Shown here: positions 25,616 to 33,902 of the stretch, in pieces
Layout: each line of letters opens with the position of its first letter
How positions within the stretch are numbered: position 1 is the first letter of the stretch
Origin: Aporhodopirellula sallentina SM41
Lineage (GTDB): Bacteria > Planctomycetota > Planctomycetia > Pirellulales > Pirellulaceae
Direction: 5' to 3'
Assembly: GCF_000346505.1 (NCBI RefSeq)
Contig: NZ_ANOH01000059.1
Span: 1-34,580 of the forward strand
Length of the DNA: 34,580 nucleotides
Translations under genes and position numbers: made by a program
Notes under the pieces: generated by a model
What the model saw: the letters and a program-made list of their open reading frames with translations, nothing else
Database searches by the model: none
Told to the model about the DNA's origin: nothing

Positions 25616-26433
25616 GACAACGATTCACCCCCCAACCAATTCACTGCGGGACGAGACTCCTCCGTGCGAGCGTTGCCTCGATCGCATTTGTCATCGTGCT
25701 GCAGTTGACTGCGGTGGCTCACTCACAAGGTTTTGTGATTACGCAGAACCAGTTCGAAAGTTGGATTTTCTCGACACTGCGTAACCAAGCGAATGCCCGC
25801 ACTGTACTCAAAGACCGAATCAAATTGGAGATCGACCGCCTCGATCAAGTTGCTCCGTTGACGCAAACGCAGAAGGTCAAGATTCGATTCGCGGGAAAAG
25901 GGGACATCAGCCGTTTCTTCCGTGATGCTGATGCCGCCATCGCCGAATTCAAAAAGCGGGAGGCGGCAGGCGAGATCAATCAAAACGCGATCAACGAGAT
26001 CTATCAACTCGCGATGCCGCTGCAGCAGCGTCTCAGCAAAGGGCTCTTTCGAGACAACTCTCTGTTGCAAAAAGTGGCCAAGGCGACGATGGATCAACAG
26101 CAATCCTTAGAACTGGAAAAACGCAGCAAACGAAAGCTGAATCGTCGACTGGACCTTGTTTGTGCCGCGTACGTCGGGAACCTCGGCAGGCAGGTTTCCA
26201 TGACCAAGGATCAGCGTGATGAGTTTTCGAAACTACTGCGAGAAAACATCGACATAGGCCTCGCGTCCGCAGCGTATCTATCGTACGTGGTCATGATCAA
26301 AGCGAGCGAACTACCGAACGAGGAGTTTGAAAAGATCTTTGATGAAACACAACTCAATGCGATTCGCGGCTCGTTCGCTCAAGTCCGGGGGCTGAAGGCG
26401 AATCTGCAACAAATGGGGGTGTTGGATGAATAG
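25612..26433 (+). CDS. Secreted helical protein with LTxxQ-like motifs (second of two)
   Basis: 273 residues from a GTG at 25612 that overlaps the previous stop (GTGA), with AGAGGAG upstream. A longer frame exists but would start inside the preceding gene. Signal peptide: LRASVASIAFVIVLQLTAVAHS, then QGFVITQ. The mature protein is helical and charged, with LTQTQKVKI (about 83), MTKDQRDEF (about 197) and FDETQLNAI (about 243), the same motif spacing style as its upstream neighbour, suggesting an ancient duplication. No catalytic motif or cysteine pair is evident. Likely a periplasmic partner of the MoxR-vWA machinery; function unknown. Confidence 0.75.
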   Translation: MRQRFTPQPIHCGTRLLRASVASIAFVIVLQLTAVAHSQGFVITQNQFESWIFSTLRNQANARTVLKDRIKLEIDRLDQVAPLTQTQKVKIRFAGKGDISRFFRDADAAIAEFKKREAAGEINQNAINEIYQLAMPLQQRLSKGLFRDNSLLQKVAKATMDQQQSLELEKRSKRKLNRRLDLVCAAYVGNLGRQVSMTKDQRDEFSKLLRENIDIGLASAAYLSYVVMIKASELPNEEFEKIFDETQLNAIRGSFAQVRGLKANLQQMGVLDE

Positions 26434-27505
26434 GCATGCAAACACGCAGTGGACAATCACATCGCTCATCTTAGTTGTACTGAGCAGTGTTGTTTTCACC
26501 GGCCTCGCATCGGCGCAGTTTCCGACCGCACAGATGGGCGAGATCGTGCCGCGTGATGTGCGAGAAACCTACGAAAAGGGACTCCGATTTCTCGCCACAA
26601 CCCAGACCGAAGACGGGACGTGGCAGGGTGGACACGGCGGTCCCGGCGTGACCGGGATGGCAGTGATGGCGTTCCTGGCTTCCGGCGAAGATCCTAACTT
26701 TGGCATCTACAGCGGCAATATTCGTCGCGGTCTGCGAAGCATGCTGCGTAGCCAAGATCCATCGACGGGAATCTTCGGCGGTAACATGGGACACACCAGC
26801 ATGTACAACCACGGCTTTGCGATGTTGGCAGTCGCGGAAGCCTACGGCGCGGTGGATGACTCCGACTTGTGGAGCGGTGGGCAGGTAACCGGCACACACC
26901 CGATGAAACTCGGCCAGTCGCTCGAACTCGCGGTTCGGGGAGCGGTCACGTCGCAGAAGAAGAATAAGTTTGGCGGATGGCGATACGGACCGGACGCGAC
27001 GGACGCGGACACCTCCGTCAGCGGAGCCGTCATGGTCGGACTGCTCGCGGCACGCAACGCAGGAATCGAAGTGCCGGACGAAGCGATCGATCGAGGCGTC
27101 GCATACTTCAAATCGATGACGAGTGACTCCGGTCAAGTCGCGTATTCAGGCATTGGCGGGTATGACGATTCGATTCCTCGGATCTCGATCGGTTCACTCG
27201 TGTACGCGATCTCGCGCCGCAAAGACATACCACAGTTCCAGGCGACCCTCGCGGCACTGACGGAACGTCTTGAACAGTCCTCGAACAGCTATCTCCGGTA
27301 CGGGCAGTACTACCAAGCCCAAGCGCTCTTTCAGGGAGACGTCGATGCGTGGGAAAAATGGAATGAACAATTGATTCGGGAATTGAAAGCCGACCAACAG
27401 GACGACGGCAGCTTCACCGGATCGTTGGGCAAACCAGTCGATTCCGCGATGGCGCTTCTCGCGATGGCGTTGAATTTTCGTTTCCTGCCGATCTACGAGC
27501 GATAA
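26426..27505 (+). CDS. Secreted prenyltransferase/squalene-cyclase-fold (alpha/alpha toroid) protein
   Basis: 359 residues. Signal peptide ITSLILVVLSSVVFTGLASA, cleaved before QFPTAQMGE. The mature chain shows toroid repeats: YEKGLRFLATTQTEDGTWQG, GPGVTGMAVMAFLASGEDPN, HTSMYNHGFAMLAVAEAYGA, KFGGWRYGPDATDADTSVSG and QQDDGSFTGSLGKPVDSAMA. The family includes squalene-hopene cyclases and prenyltransferase beta chains, but the cyclase DxDD acid motif is incomplete here (DADT), and the length is half that of a cyclase. A structural or binding role in the periplasm is therefore more likely than cyclisation. It overlaps the preceding gene by 8 bp (ATG within the GATGAATAG end) and lies 5 bp before the next. 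Confidence 0.87.
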   Translation: MNRHANTQWTITSLILVVLSSVVFTGLASAQFPTAQMGEIVPRDVRETYEKGLRFLATTQTEDGTWQGGHGGPGVTGMAVMAFLASGEDPNFGIYSGNIRRGLRSMLRSQDPSTGIFGGNMGHTSMYNHGFAMLAVAEAYGAVDDSDLWSGGQVTGTHPMKLGQSLELAVRGAVTSQKKNKFGGWRYGPDATDADTSVSGAVMVGLLAARNAGIEVPDEAIDRGVAYFKSMTSDSGQVAYSGIGGYDDSIPRISIGSLVYAISRRKDIPQFQATLAALTERLEQSSNSYLRYGQYYQAQALFQGDVDAWEKWNEQLIRELKADQQDDGSFTGSLGKPVDSAMALLAMALNFRFLPIYER

Positions 27506-27510
27506 CCGAC

Positions 27511-30432
27511 ATGATGAGTCGAAAACGCGGCAACATGAAGATTCAAACGTATCTAACGATTCCGGGTTGGCTCTTTGCTGCCTTGGTTTGTTCGATGGTT
27601 ACCGGTTTTGCCATGCGATCGGATGTCAGGGCCGAAGGCGTGTCTGGTCTTGGGACGTTGAGAATCGTCGGTGGCGATTTCATGCCCGGCGAGTTGGCAC
27701 CGACGAGAGAATCCGGCCGGGGGAAAATCGCTTGGCGATACCCGCACTTCGATCAGCCGATCGAACTGGAAACGCAAACCGTCCTCTCGGGCTCGTTCCC
27801 GATTCCCTCACCGACTCCCGTCGCGTTGGGTGATTTCTTGTTTGATCTTGTCGATGGCGATCGTGTTTATGGCAAACTTCTAAGAAGCAAAGACTCACGA
27901 TTGCGAATCGAAACCGAGTACTTTGGCGAAATCACCATTCCCCGGACGTCTGTCCGCCATCTTTCGCCGTGGCGTGACGGCGAAGCGATGCATTTCACCG
28001 GCCCGGGGGCACTCAAACAATGGACTCTTTCGGGTGCCGCGGATTCGTGGACATCGAGGGGAAGAGAGCTTCGCACCGACAAATCGCAGGTGTCCCTTTT
28101 TCGCGACGTAGACCTACCGAATTTGTTTCAAATCGAAGCCGAATTGAGCTGGGAGGGTAAGCCTGATTTCATCTTTGCGATCGGCGTCGACCAACAGAAC
28201 CATGACGATTCCGAGAGCAACGCCTACCGCGTCGAGGTGTGGGAAGAGGACGTTGTCCTGCTGCGTGAACTCCCGGATGTCGCCGAGGTGATTCCCCTGG
28301 GTACGGTTGCCGATTTGGACGGCCATTTGAGTCTCATCGTGCAGTGCAACCAGAACGACGGCCACGTGGTCGTGCTTTCGCCGGAAGGAACTCGGTTGGG
28401 TGAATTTGAATTGCCCGCCGACGATTACCCTGACGTTCAACCCGCGGTCCGTTTGACCAACCTACGGGGCAACATCTCGTTGGAGTCGATCCGCGTCATC
28501 GAGATTACTTCGGAGTTGTTGGATAAGACGCCCGCGGCATCGGACACCGTTCGCATGAAGGACGGAAGTATTCACACAGGCGAACTGAGATTCATCGACA
28601 CGGACGAGTGGGAGATCAAAACACAAGATGATGTCCACCCCATCCGGCCCGGCGAGGTCGTGAGCATCCACTTTGCTCGCGGTCCCTCTCAAGAAACGCT
28701 CCCCCATAAAACTCCCGAAGAAGAATCGCCCGAGAAGGAATCGCCCGAAGATGAAACAATCAAGGACGAAACTCGCGAAGAGGTGAGCATAGAGGAACCC
28801 CCATCATCACCGTCGGGGATGCAGGTCACCACGCACGACGGGACTCGATTGACCGGTGCATTGGATTCCGTTTCGGATACGGGGATGACTCTGCATGTCG
28901 ATTCCTTCGACGAATCATTGGAGATCGCGACCGACCAGATTGCTCGATTTCGGGTCCTCGAACCGAGTCCCGGGGAGCGTGAGTCTTCTCCGTTCATCCT
29001 GGGCCGATTGCACTTTCCGGACGGTCGCTTGACCGGCGGCCTGGTCGACACCGACAGCGTCGACACACCGACACCTCTTCGTTTTGCTCCGCGAGCGGCA
29101 GCGCCGGTGAATCTCCTCGCCAGTTTTTCAGGGCGAATGGTCTATCGCGCGACTCCGCCTCCTGAAACGGAAAAACAGCGACAAGCACGCAGAGAACGCG
29201 AAGCCGCGCAACAAAAACAAGCTGCCAGACGTGCCAATCAAGGTGGTGTTTGGAACGTACTCAAACGGGCATTCGGAAACAACACGCACACCAGTCACAA
29301 ACAAATCCAGTCGCCTTCGATGCACCTACGTTCCGGTGAAATCATCCCGTGCACCGTCGAAGCGATCGACGAATCAGGAGTGCGTTTTTCATCGGAACTC
29401 ACGGAGAGAACTTTGTTGCCGGCGAACGAGTTGAAGGTGATTCAGTTTACCCATGAGGGCCATGAACCATCGATCGACGTTGATCGACGCGAGCGTTTGT
29501 TAACGCTGCCGCGAGTTCGCAAACGAAACCGCCCAACTCATTTGGTCATGGCCACCAATGGCGATATGTTGCGGTGCCGCATGATCAGTTTGTCTGCAGA
29601 CACGCTGTTGGTGGAGAGCCGACTCGAAAAGATTGAGATCGATCGATCCCTCGTCGCTCAGATCATTTGGCTTCAAGACGAAGCAGACTCCGCTGATGCA
29701 GATCAGACGCCACCGGAAGAGGCAGCTCAATCATTGGCGGTCCGTGCCATCCTTCGAAATCGCAATCGGATGTCGATGTACGTCGAACGGTTGCGCGACA
29801 GCATTCTCTCGGGGAAGCATCCGCTACTAGGGAAAACCCAACTCAAATTGGGCGATGTCAACGAGTTGTTGATCGGAATCGATATCCGCGAAAACGAACC
29901 GGAGCAACCCTACAGTCTGTGGAGCCTCAAGGACGCCCCTGAGCCGATCATTCCCGATCCCGGTGGTGGAACGAATGCGGGTGCGTCTTCGTCTCTCGTT
30001 GGCAAACAGGCTCCTGAGTTCGAGTTGGATCTCCTCGAAGGCGGCCACTTTTCTCTCGCCGATCAACGAGGACAGGTCGTTGTGTTGGACTTTTGGGCGA
30101 CCTGGTGTGGTCCGTGTCTGCAAGCAATGCCGATGATCGAAGGTGTCGTCTCCGATTTCGAGGGCGACGATGTGCGGTTGGTCGCGGTGAACCTGCAGGA
30201 GTCATCCGATACTATCCGCGAGACGCTAGAGCGACTGAAGATCTCTCCGGATGTCGTATTGGACATCGACGGCGTGGCGGCGGCGCGGTATCAGGCGAAT
30301 GCGATTCCGCAAACTGTAGTCATCGATCGAGCGGGCGTGATCCGGCGTTTGTACGTCGGTGGTGGGCCCAAACTGGGCGAACAGTTGCGTGAGGCAATTA
30401 CCGATGCCCTCGGCGAGACACCGCCGAAATAA
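27511..30432 (+). CDS. Secreted multi-repeat protein with C-terminal TlpA-like thioredoxin domain
   Basis: 973 residues. Signal peptide IPGWLFAALVCSMVTGFAM within the first 40 residues. A beta repeat of about 45 residues (DGxxxxGxLxxxDxxxLxxxxxxxxIPxxxVxxI) recurs at about 109-151 (DLVDGDRVYGKLLRSKDSRL), 347-390 (MKDGSIHTGELRFIDTDEW), 439-485 (THDGTRLTGALDSVSDTGM), 605-650 (RSGEIIPCTVEAIDESGV) and 679-722 (TNGDMLRCRMISLSADTL). Residues about 163-340 resemble a LamG/concanavalin-like sandwich. An acidic linker lies near 398-432. Residues 831-973 are a thioredoxin fold with WCGPC (Cys866, Cys869) and the cis-proline region AIPQTVVIDRAG, implying periplasmic disulfide chemistry. ATGs at 27511, 27514 and 27535 are all possible starts. 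Last gene of the dense train. Confidence 0.85.
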   Translation: MMSRKRGNMKIQTYLTIPGWLFAALVCSMVTGFAMRSDVRAEGVSGLGTLRIVGGDFMPGELAPTRESGRGKIAWRYPHFDQPIELETQTVLSGSFPIPSPTPVALGDFLFDLVDGDRVYGKLLRSKDSRLRIETEYFGEITIPRTSVRHLSPWRDGEAMHFTGPGALKQWTLSGAADSWTSRGRELRTDKSQVSLFRDVDLPNLFQIEAELSWEGKPDFIFAIGVDQQNHDDSESNAYRVEVWEEDVVLLRELPDVAEVIPLGTVADLDGHLSLIVQCNQNDGHVVVLSPEGTRLGEFELPADDYPDVQPAVRLTNLRGNISLESIRVIEITSELLDKTPAASDTVRMKDGSIHTGELRFIDTDEWEIKTQDDVHPIRPGEVVSIHFARGPSQETLPHKTPEEESPEKESPEDETIKDETREEVSIEEPPSSPSGMQVTTHDGTRLTGALDSVSDTGMTLHVDSFDESLEIATDQIARFRVLEPSPGERESSPFILGRLHFPDGRLTGGLVDTDSVDTPTPLRFAPRAAAPVNLLASFSGRMVYRATPPPETEKQRQARREREAAQQKQAARRANQGGVWNVLKRAFGNNTHTSHKQIQSPSMHLRSGEIIPCTVEAIDESGVRFSSELTERTLLPANELKVIQFTHEGHEPSIDVDRRERLLTLPRVRKRNRPTHLVMATNGDMLRCRMISLSADTLLVESRLEKIEIDRSLVAQIIWLQDEADSADADQTPPEEAAQSLAVRAILRNRNRMSMYVERLRDSILSGKHPLLGKTQLKLGDVNELLIGIDIRENEPEQPYSLWSLKDAPEPIIPDPGGGTNAGASSSLVGKQAPEFELDLLEGGHFSLADQRGQVVVLDFWATWCGPCLQAMPMIEGVVSDFEGDDVRLVAVNLQESSDTIRETLERLKISPDVVLDIDGVAAARYQANAIPQTVVIDRAGVIRRLYVGGGPKLGEQLREAITDALGETPPK

Positions 30433-30610
30433 CACGGTCTTCACAATTTCACGCTGGGCTCGAAGTTACGCCGTTTCACGGAGGCACCGCATCCGTTCAT
30501 CTCCCTATTCGTGCCCCTCCATGTGGAAACAACGGCGTACAGGAGACAACGAGCAGTTTTGGACGACGGGAGACAGTGCCCACTATCGACAAGACGCCTA
30601 TAATGCGGGC

Positions 30611-32911
30611 ATGAACAAGCATCGCCACCGCCCCGTTTCTCACCGCTCGGCCGACGCCGCGTTTCGACGCGTCGGGATCGCCGGATCGGCGTGCATTATT
30701 GCTAGCCTTTGGTGGCTCAGTTTGGCGTCGTATGCGCCCGCGCAGGAGGCAAACGACGCGGCGCCGAAACAAACGCCTCGGGGATATTTGATCGATGTGC
30801 CGCAGCCGATCACAACACGTGACGTTGATCAAATCCTGTCGCAGCTCACACGGCTCTCCCTGGCGGTACGTCAAACGGCACCCAACTCGGACGACGCCGC
30901 GGCAAGGCGTGCCAGCGTCGTGCTGCGTTTTGGCTCCTCGGGGATGCCCTCCAACCAACCGACGCGGGATGTCGAATCGGGCACACCGGGTGACGAGGGG
31001 ACTCAAAACACGACCGCTCTTGAGGACGCGTTGAAACTAGCGCGGGCTATCTCGGGAAGAGACCTCCACCGTATCCGCTCGATCGCGTGGGTTGATCGCG
31101 CGGTGCGAGGCAGCGACGTGCTGTTGGTTCTCGCCTGCGAATCAATCTTGGTATCGTCCGATGGATCCATCGGTGATGCGACTGAGGGAGAACCGGCCGG
31201 TGACGAGACGACACAACTGATTTATCAGTCCATTGCGAAACGCCGCAGTCTGTTGGCGTCCGAGATCGTCAAAGGTTTAGCGAATTCCGAATTGGCCGTC
31301 GCACGTGTGCGTCTCGCCGAAGGAGACACGCGGTTTGCGGTGGGCGAAGAGCTGCGGCAACTCCGACGCGAAGGGGCCATCGTCGAAGAAACCATTTGGT
31401 CCGAAGCGGGACAACCATTGATTCTCACCGCCGATCAACTCCGCGAACTCAGAGCGGCGACGGCGATAGTCGACTCGGTCGACGAGGTTGCCGACCGGCT
31501 CGGTTTGGCCGGTTTGCGAAACGAGGATGTTGACGCGTCAGGCGAGGCGGTCGGCGCGTTGCTCCGCATCAACGGCCCGGTACGACGAGACCGTGTGCGA
31601 CGATGGCAATCCAACCTCGCGGCGACGATCGAACGTGGCGAGACGAACACATGGTTAGTCGAGATCGATTCGCCGGGCGGATACCTGACAGGCAGCGCAT
31701 CGATGGCCGCGTTTATCGCAGACCCAGGAACGTCGATTCGCAGCGTGGGCGGATACATCTCTCGCGAGGCACGTGGCGACGCGGCGTTGTTGGCGTTGGC
31801 ATGCCGACCGCTGGCGATGCATCCCGATGCGACGCTCGGTGGCAGCGGCGCCGAAGCGATAAACCCCGAAGATGTTCGCGGTCAACGTGAGCTGATCGCA
31901 CTGATTGCAAACGCGACCGGACGCAGCGAAACGCTACTGCGGGGGATACTCGATCCGAGTTTGCCGGTTCACCGGTACATCAACCGACGTACCGGACGGG
32001 TGCGGTATGCGATCCCGAGCGAACTGGCCGAAGAAGCACTGCAGGGCGAAGAAGACGTCGCCACGGAATGGAAACGCGAACAACGCATCGAACTCGCCGA
32101 CGGACTCACCGCGCAGGCGGCGATCGAATTGGGACTCGTGGATGAGTCCGCCGACTCATTGCAAAAGGCTGCTCAAACGATCGGTCTGGCCGACGTACCG
32201 AATCAACTGTCCGACCGGGGATTGGTCCGCTGGGTGGAACGACTCGGACGCAATGACGGACTCGCGTTTGGCTTGCTGTTGCTCGGTTTCATGATGTTGT
32301 CGACCGAGGCGAGCGCCCCCGGGTTGGGACTGCCGGGGTTCATCGCGATGTTGTGTTTTGCCTTTTTCTTCTGGACGAAATTTCTCGCCGGGACTGCGGA
32401 GTGGTTGGAACTGCTCGCGTTCGGACTGGGATTGGTGTGTTTGGCGATCGAAATATTCGTGTTGCCGGGATTCGGTGTGTTCGGGATTGGCGGACTCTTT
32501 CTGACAGTGCTCGGTGTCGTGTTGATGAGCCAGACGTTTGTGATCCCGCGGAACAGCTATCAGGTCAATGAACTCACCCAAGGGGTTTGGATGGCGATCG
32601 GGGGAATGGGCGGATTGGTGATCGGTTTCCTGATCGTGCGCGCGTTCTTGCCTCAGGCGGCGACGGCAACCGGACTCGCGATGGAAAGCCCGCCGACGGA
32701 CATGGACCGGCTCGAACGGCTCGCCGACTTCGATCACCTTCAAGGAAAATCCGGTGTCGCGTCGACGCGGCTGCGTCCGTCCGGAAAGGCTCGCTTTGGC
32801 GATCAAGTCGTTGCGGTGGTTAGTGACGGATCGGCGATCGACCCCGGACAATCGGTACGGGTGGTCGCGGTGCACGGCAACCGAATCGTCGTCGAAGCGG
32901 TGGAAGATTAA
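30611..32911 (+). CDS. NfeD-family membrane protein with two degenerate ClpP-like domains
   Basis: 766 residues. A signal peptide or anchor (GIAGSACIIASLWWLSLASYAPA) precedes two ClpP/SppA-like domains. The first (about 50-200) has LEDALKLARAISGRDLHRIRS and VRGSDVLLVLACESILV; the second (about 300-440) has VEIDSPGGYLTGSASMAAF and EARGDAALLALACRPLAM. In active NfeD/SppA proteases the segment before this last helix carries Ser-Ala-Gly with the nucleophile; both domains here show Arg-Gly-Ser/Asp instead, so they are probably inactive. The C-terminus has about five helices (AFGLLLLGFMMLSTEASAPGLGLPGFIAML onward) and an NfeD OB-fold (about 713-766). ATG 30611 was chosen because the longer frame reads back into the upstream gene. 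178 bp separate it from the preceding gene; its stop overlaps the next start (TAATG). Confidence 0.87.
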   Translation: MNKHRHRPVSHRSADAAFRRVGIAGSACIIASLWWLSLASYAPAQEANDAAPKQTPRGYLIDVPQPITTRDVDQILSQLTRLSLAVRQTAPNSDDAAARRASVVLRFGSSGMPSNQPTRDVESGTPGDEGTQNTTALEDALKLARAISGRDLHRIRSIAWVDRAVRGSDVLLVLACESILVSSDGSIGDATEGEPAGDETTQLIYQSIAKRRSLLASEIVKGLANSELAVARVRLAEGDTRFAVGEELRQLRREGAIVEETIWSEAGQPLILTADQLRELRAATAIVDSVDEVADRLGLAGLRNEDVDASGEAVGALLRINGPVRRDRVRRWQSNLAATIERGETNTWLVEIDSPGGYLTGSASMAAFIADPGTSIRSVGGYISREARGDAALLALACRPLAMHPDATLGGSGAEAINPEDVRGQRELIALIANATGRSETLLRGILDPSLPVHRYINRRTGRVRYAIPSELAEEALQGEEDVATEWKREQRIELADGLTAQAAIELGLVDESADSLQKAAQTIGLADVPNQLSDRGLVRWVERLGRNDGLAFGLLLLGFMMLSTEASAPGLGLPGFIAMLCFAFFFWTKFLAGTAEWLELLAFGLGLVCLAIEIFVLPGFGVFGIGGLFLTVLGVVLMSQTFVIPRNSYQVNELTQGVWMAIGGMGGLVIGFLIVRAFLPQAATATGLAMESPPTDMDRLERLADFDHLQGKSGVASTRLRPSGKARFGDQVVAVVSDGSAIDPGQSVRVVAVHGNRIVVEAVED

Positions 32912-33684
32912 TGCCCGCTTTTTATGCGATCGCCTTGCTGGTTGCCTTCTACGCCCTCATCGCGGCCGAGATCCTGATTCCCAGTGGAGGTATCTTGGGA
33001 CTCACCGCCGCAGTGGTGGGAGTGACGTCGATCATCATCGGATGCACCTACAGCATCACGATGGGAATGACGCTGTTGCTGGTTTATTTGATCACGACTC
33101 CGATCGTGTTTGCGATCTTGATTCGGCTGTGGCCGACGACTCGCATCGGCCGTCAAATGCTCAACCGTGACACACTGCAGTCGGACACCACGTTACCGCC
33201 CGCAACGACGCTCGATGGCACCCCGTTGATCGAATTGGTCGGGCGGATCGGGGTCGCGATGTCCAACCTGTTGCCCAGTGGACAGGTGAAAGTAGACGGG
33301 CACAAGACCGATGCCGTCAGCACCGGGCTACCGATCGACGCGGGAACACACGTGATGGTAGTCCGAGTGAACGCGGGAAAACTGCAGGTACGGCAAGCCA
33401 GCCCCGACGAGATTGCCGGTCAAACGACACAGCCGTCAACGTTCCCCGCATCCTCGACAGCCCCCGCATCCTCGATAGGCCCAGTAACCTCGACGGCCCC
33501 GGCACCTTCCATCGCCGCTGCAGAAACGCCGGATCAATCGCTCGTCGTTGACAGCACTCCACCGACAACCGAATCATCACAAGCCGAGATTGCCGCCTCG
33601 CCACTGGATGACATTGATTTGGAAATACTCAACGTCGATGCACAGACAGACGACGAGTCAGACGGTGCACCATCACGAAACTGA
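32911..33684 (+). CDS. Short NfeD-like membrane protein with OB-fold and low-complexity tail
   Basis: 257 residues. Two or three N-terminal helices (FYAIALLVAFYALIAAEILIPSGGILGLTAAVVGV and MTLLLVYLITTPIVFAILIRL) match the NfeD membrane region. An OB-fold follows (LVGRIGVAMSNLLPSGQVKVDG to MVVRVNAGKLQVRQ, about 110-167), then a Pro/Ser/Thr/Ala tail and an acidic end (DDIDLEILNVDAQTDDESDG). Short NfeD proteins generally pair with a stomatin/flotillin-like protein or a longer NfeD; here the longer one lies directly upstream, sharing one base (TAATG). No stomatin-like gene is in the window. The tail contains an 18-bp repeat listed separately. Confidence 0.87.
   Translation: MPAFYAIALLVAFYALIAAEILIPSGGILGLTAAVVGVTSIIIGCTYSITMGMTLLLVYLITTPIVFAILIRLWPTTRIGRQMLNRDTLQSDTTLPPATTLDGTPLIELVGRIGVAMSNLLPSGQVKVDGHKTDAVSTGLPIDAGTHVMVVRVNAGKLQVRQASPDEIAGQTTQPSTFPASSTAPASSIGPVTSTAPAPSIAAAETPDQSLVVDSTPPTTESSQAEIAASPLDDIDLEILNVDAQTDDESDGAPSRN
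33445..33516 (+). repeat. 18-bp coding repeat in the NfeD-like tail
   Basis: Four consecutive 18-bp units start at 33445, 33463, 33481 and 33499. The first two are nearly identical (CCCGCATCCTCGACAGCC and CCCGCATCCTCGATAGGC) and the last two drift. They encode hexapeptides of the PASSTA / PASSIG / PVTSTA / PAPSIA type, an extended Pro/Ser linker that has probably grown by slippage. Confidence 0.75.
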
Positions 33685-33902
33685 CCAACGCACCACTCGA
33701 TCGTGACTCGAAGAGCAGTCGTTGATTCGTGAATTCGAAAGCGGCTGAAGTGGCTCCCAGGTGGAACCGTCGTCGCTCGCATGTTCGCCACGCAGCAGAC
33801 GCGACAATTCGGCAGGGGGCTGCAAGCCACTTTGCGTGCATCAATATGTTAAAACAGATGTTCAATGACTTGTTGTAGCCCACCAGTGTGAAGGAATGAT
33901 TG
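33685..33902. promoter_or_regulatory. Intergenic region before the universal stress protein gene
   Basis: 218 bp between the NfeD-like stop and the stress protein start. It should hold the terminator of the NfeD pair and the promoter of the stress gene, but I see no convincing hairpin with a T-run and no clear promoter boxes. AAGGAATG just before ATG 33903 is a plausible ribosome binding site. Confidence 0.35.

Noticed and set aside
26426-27505. Squalene-hopene cyclase
   Set aside because: Half the expected length, exported by a signal peptide, and the DxDD acid motif is incomplete.
30359-30610. Upstream extension of the NfeD gene
   Set aside because: The added 84 residues overlap the end of the thioredoxin gene, are basic and unconserved in look, and would precede the signal peptide.
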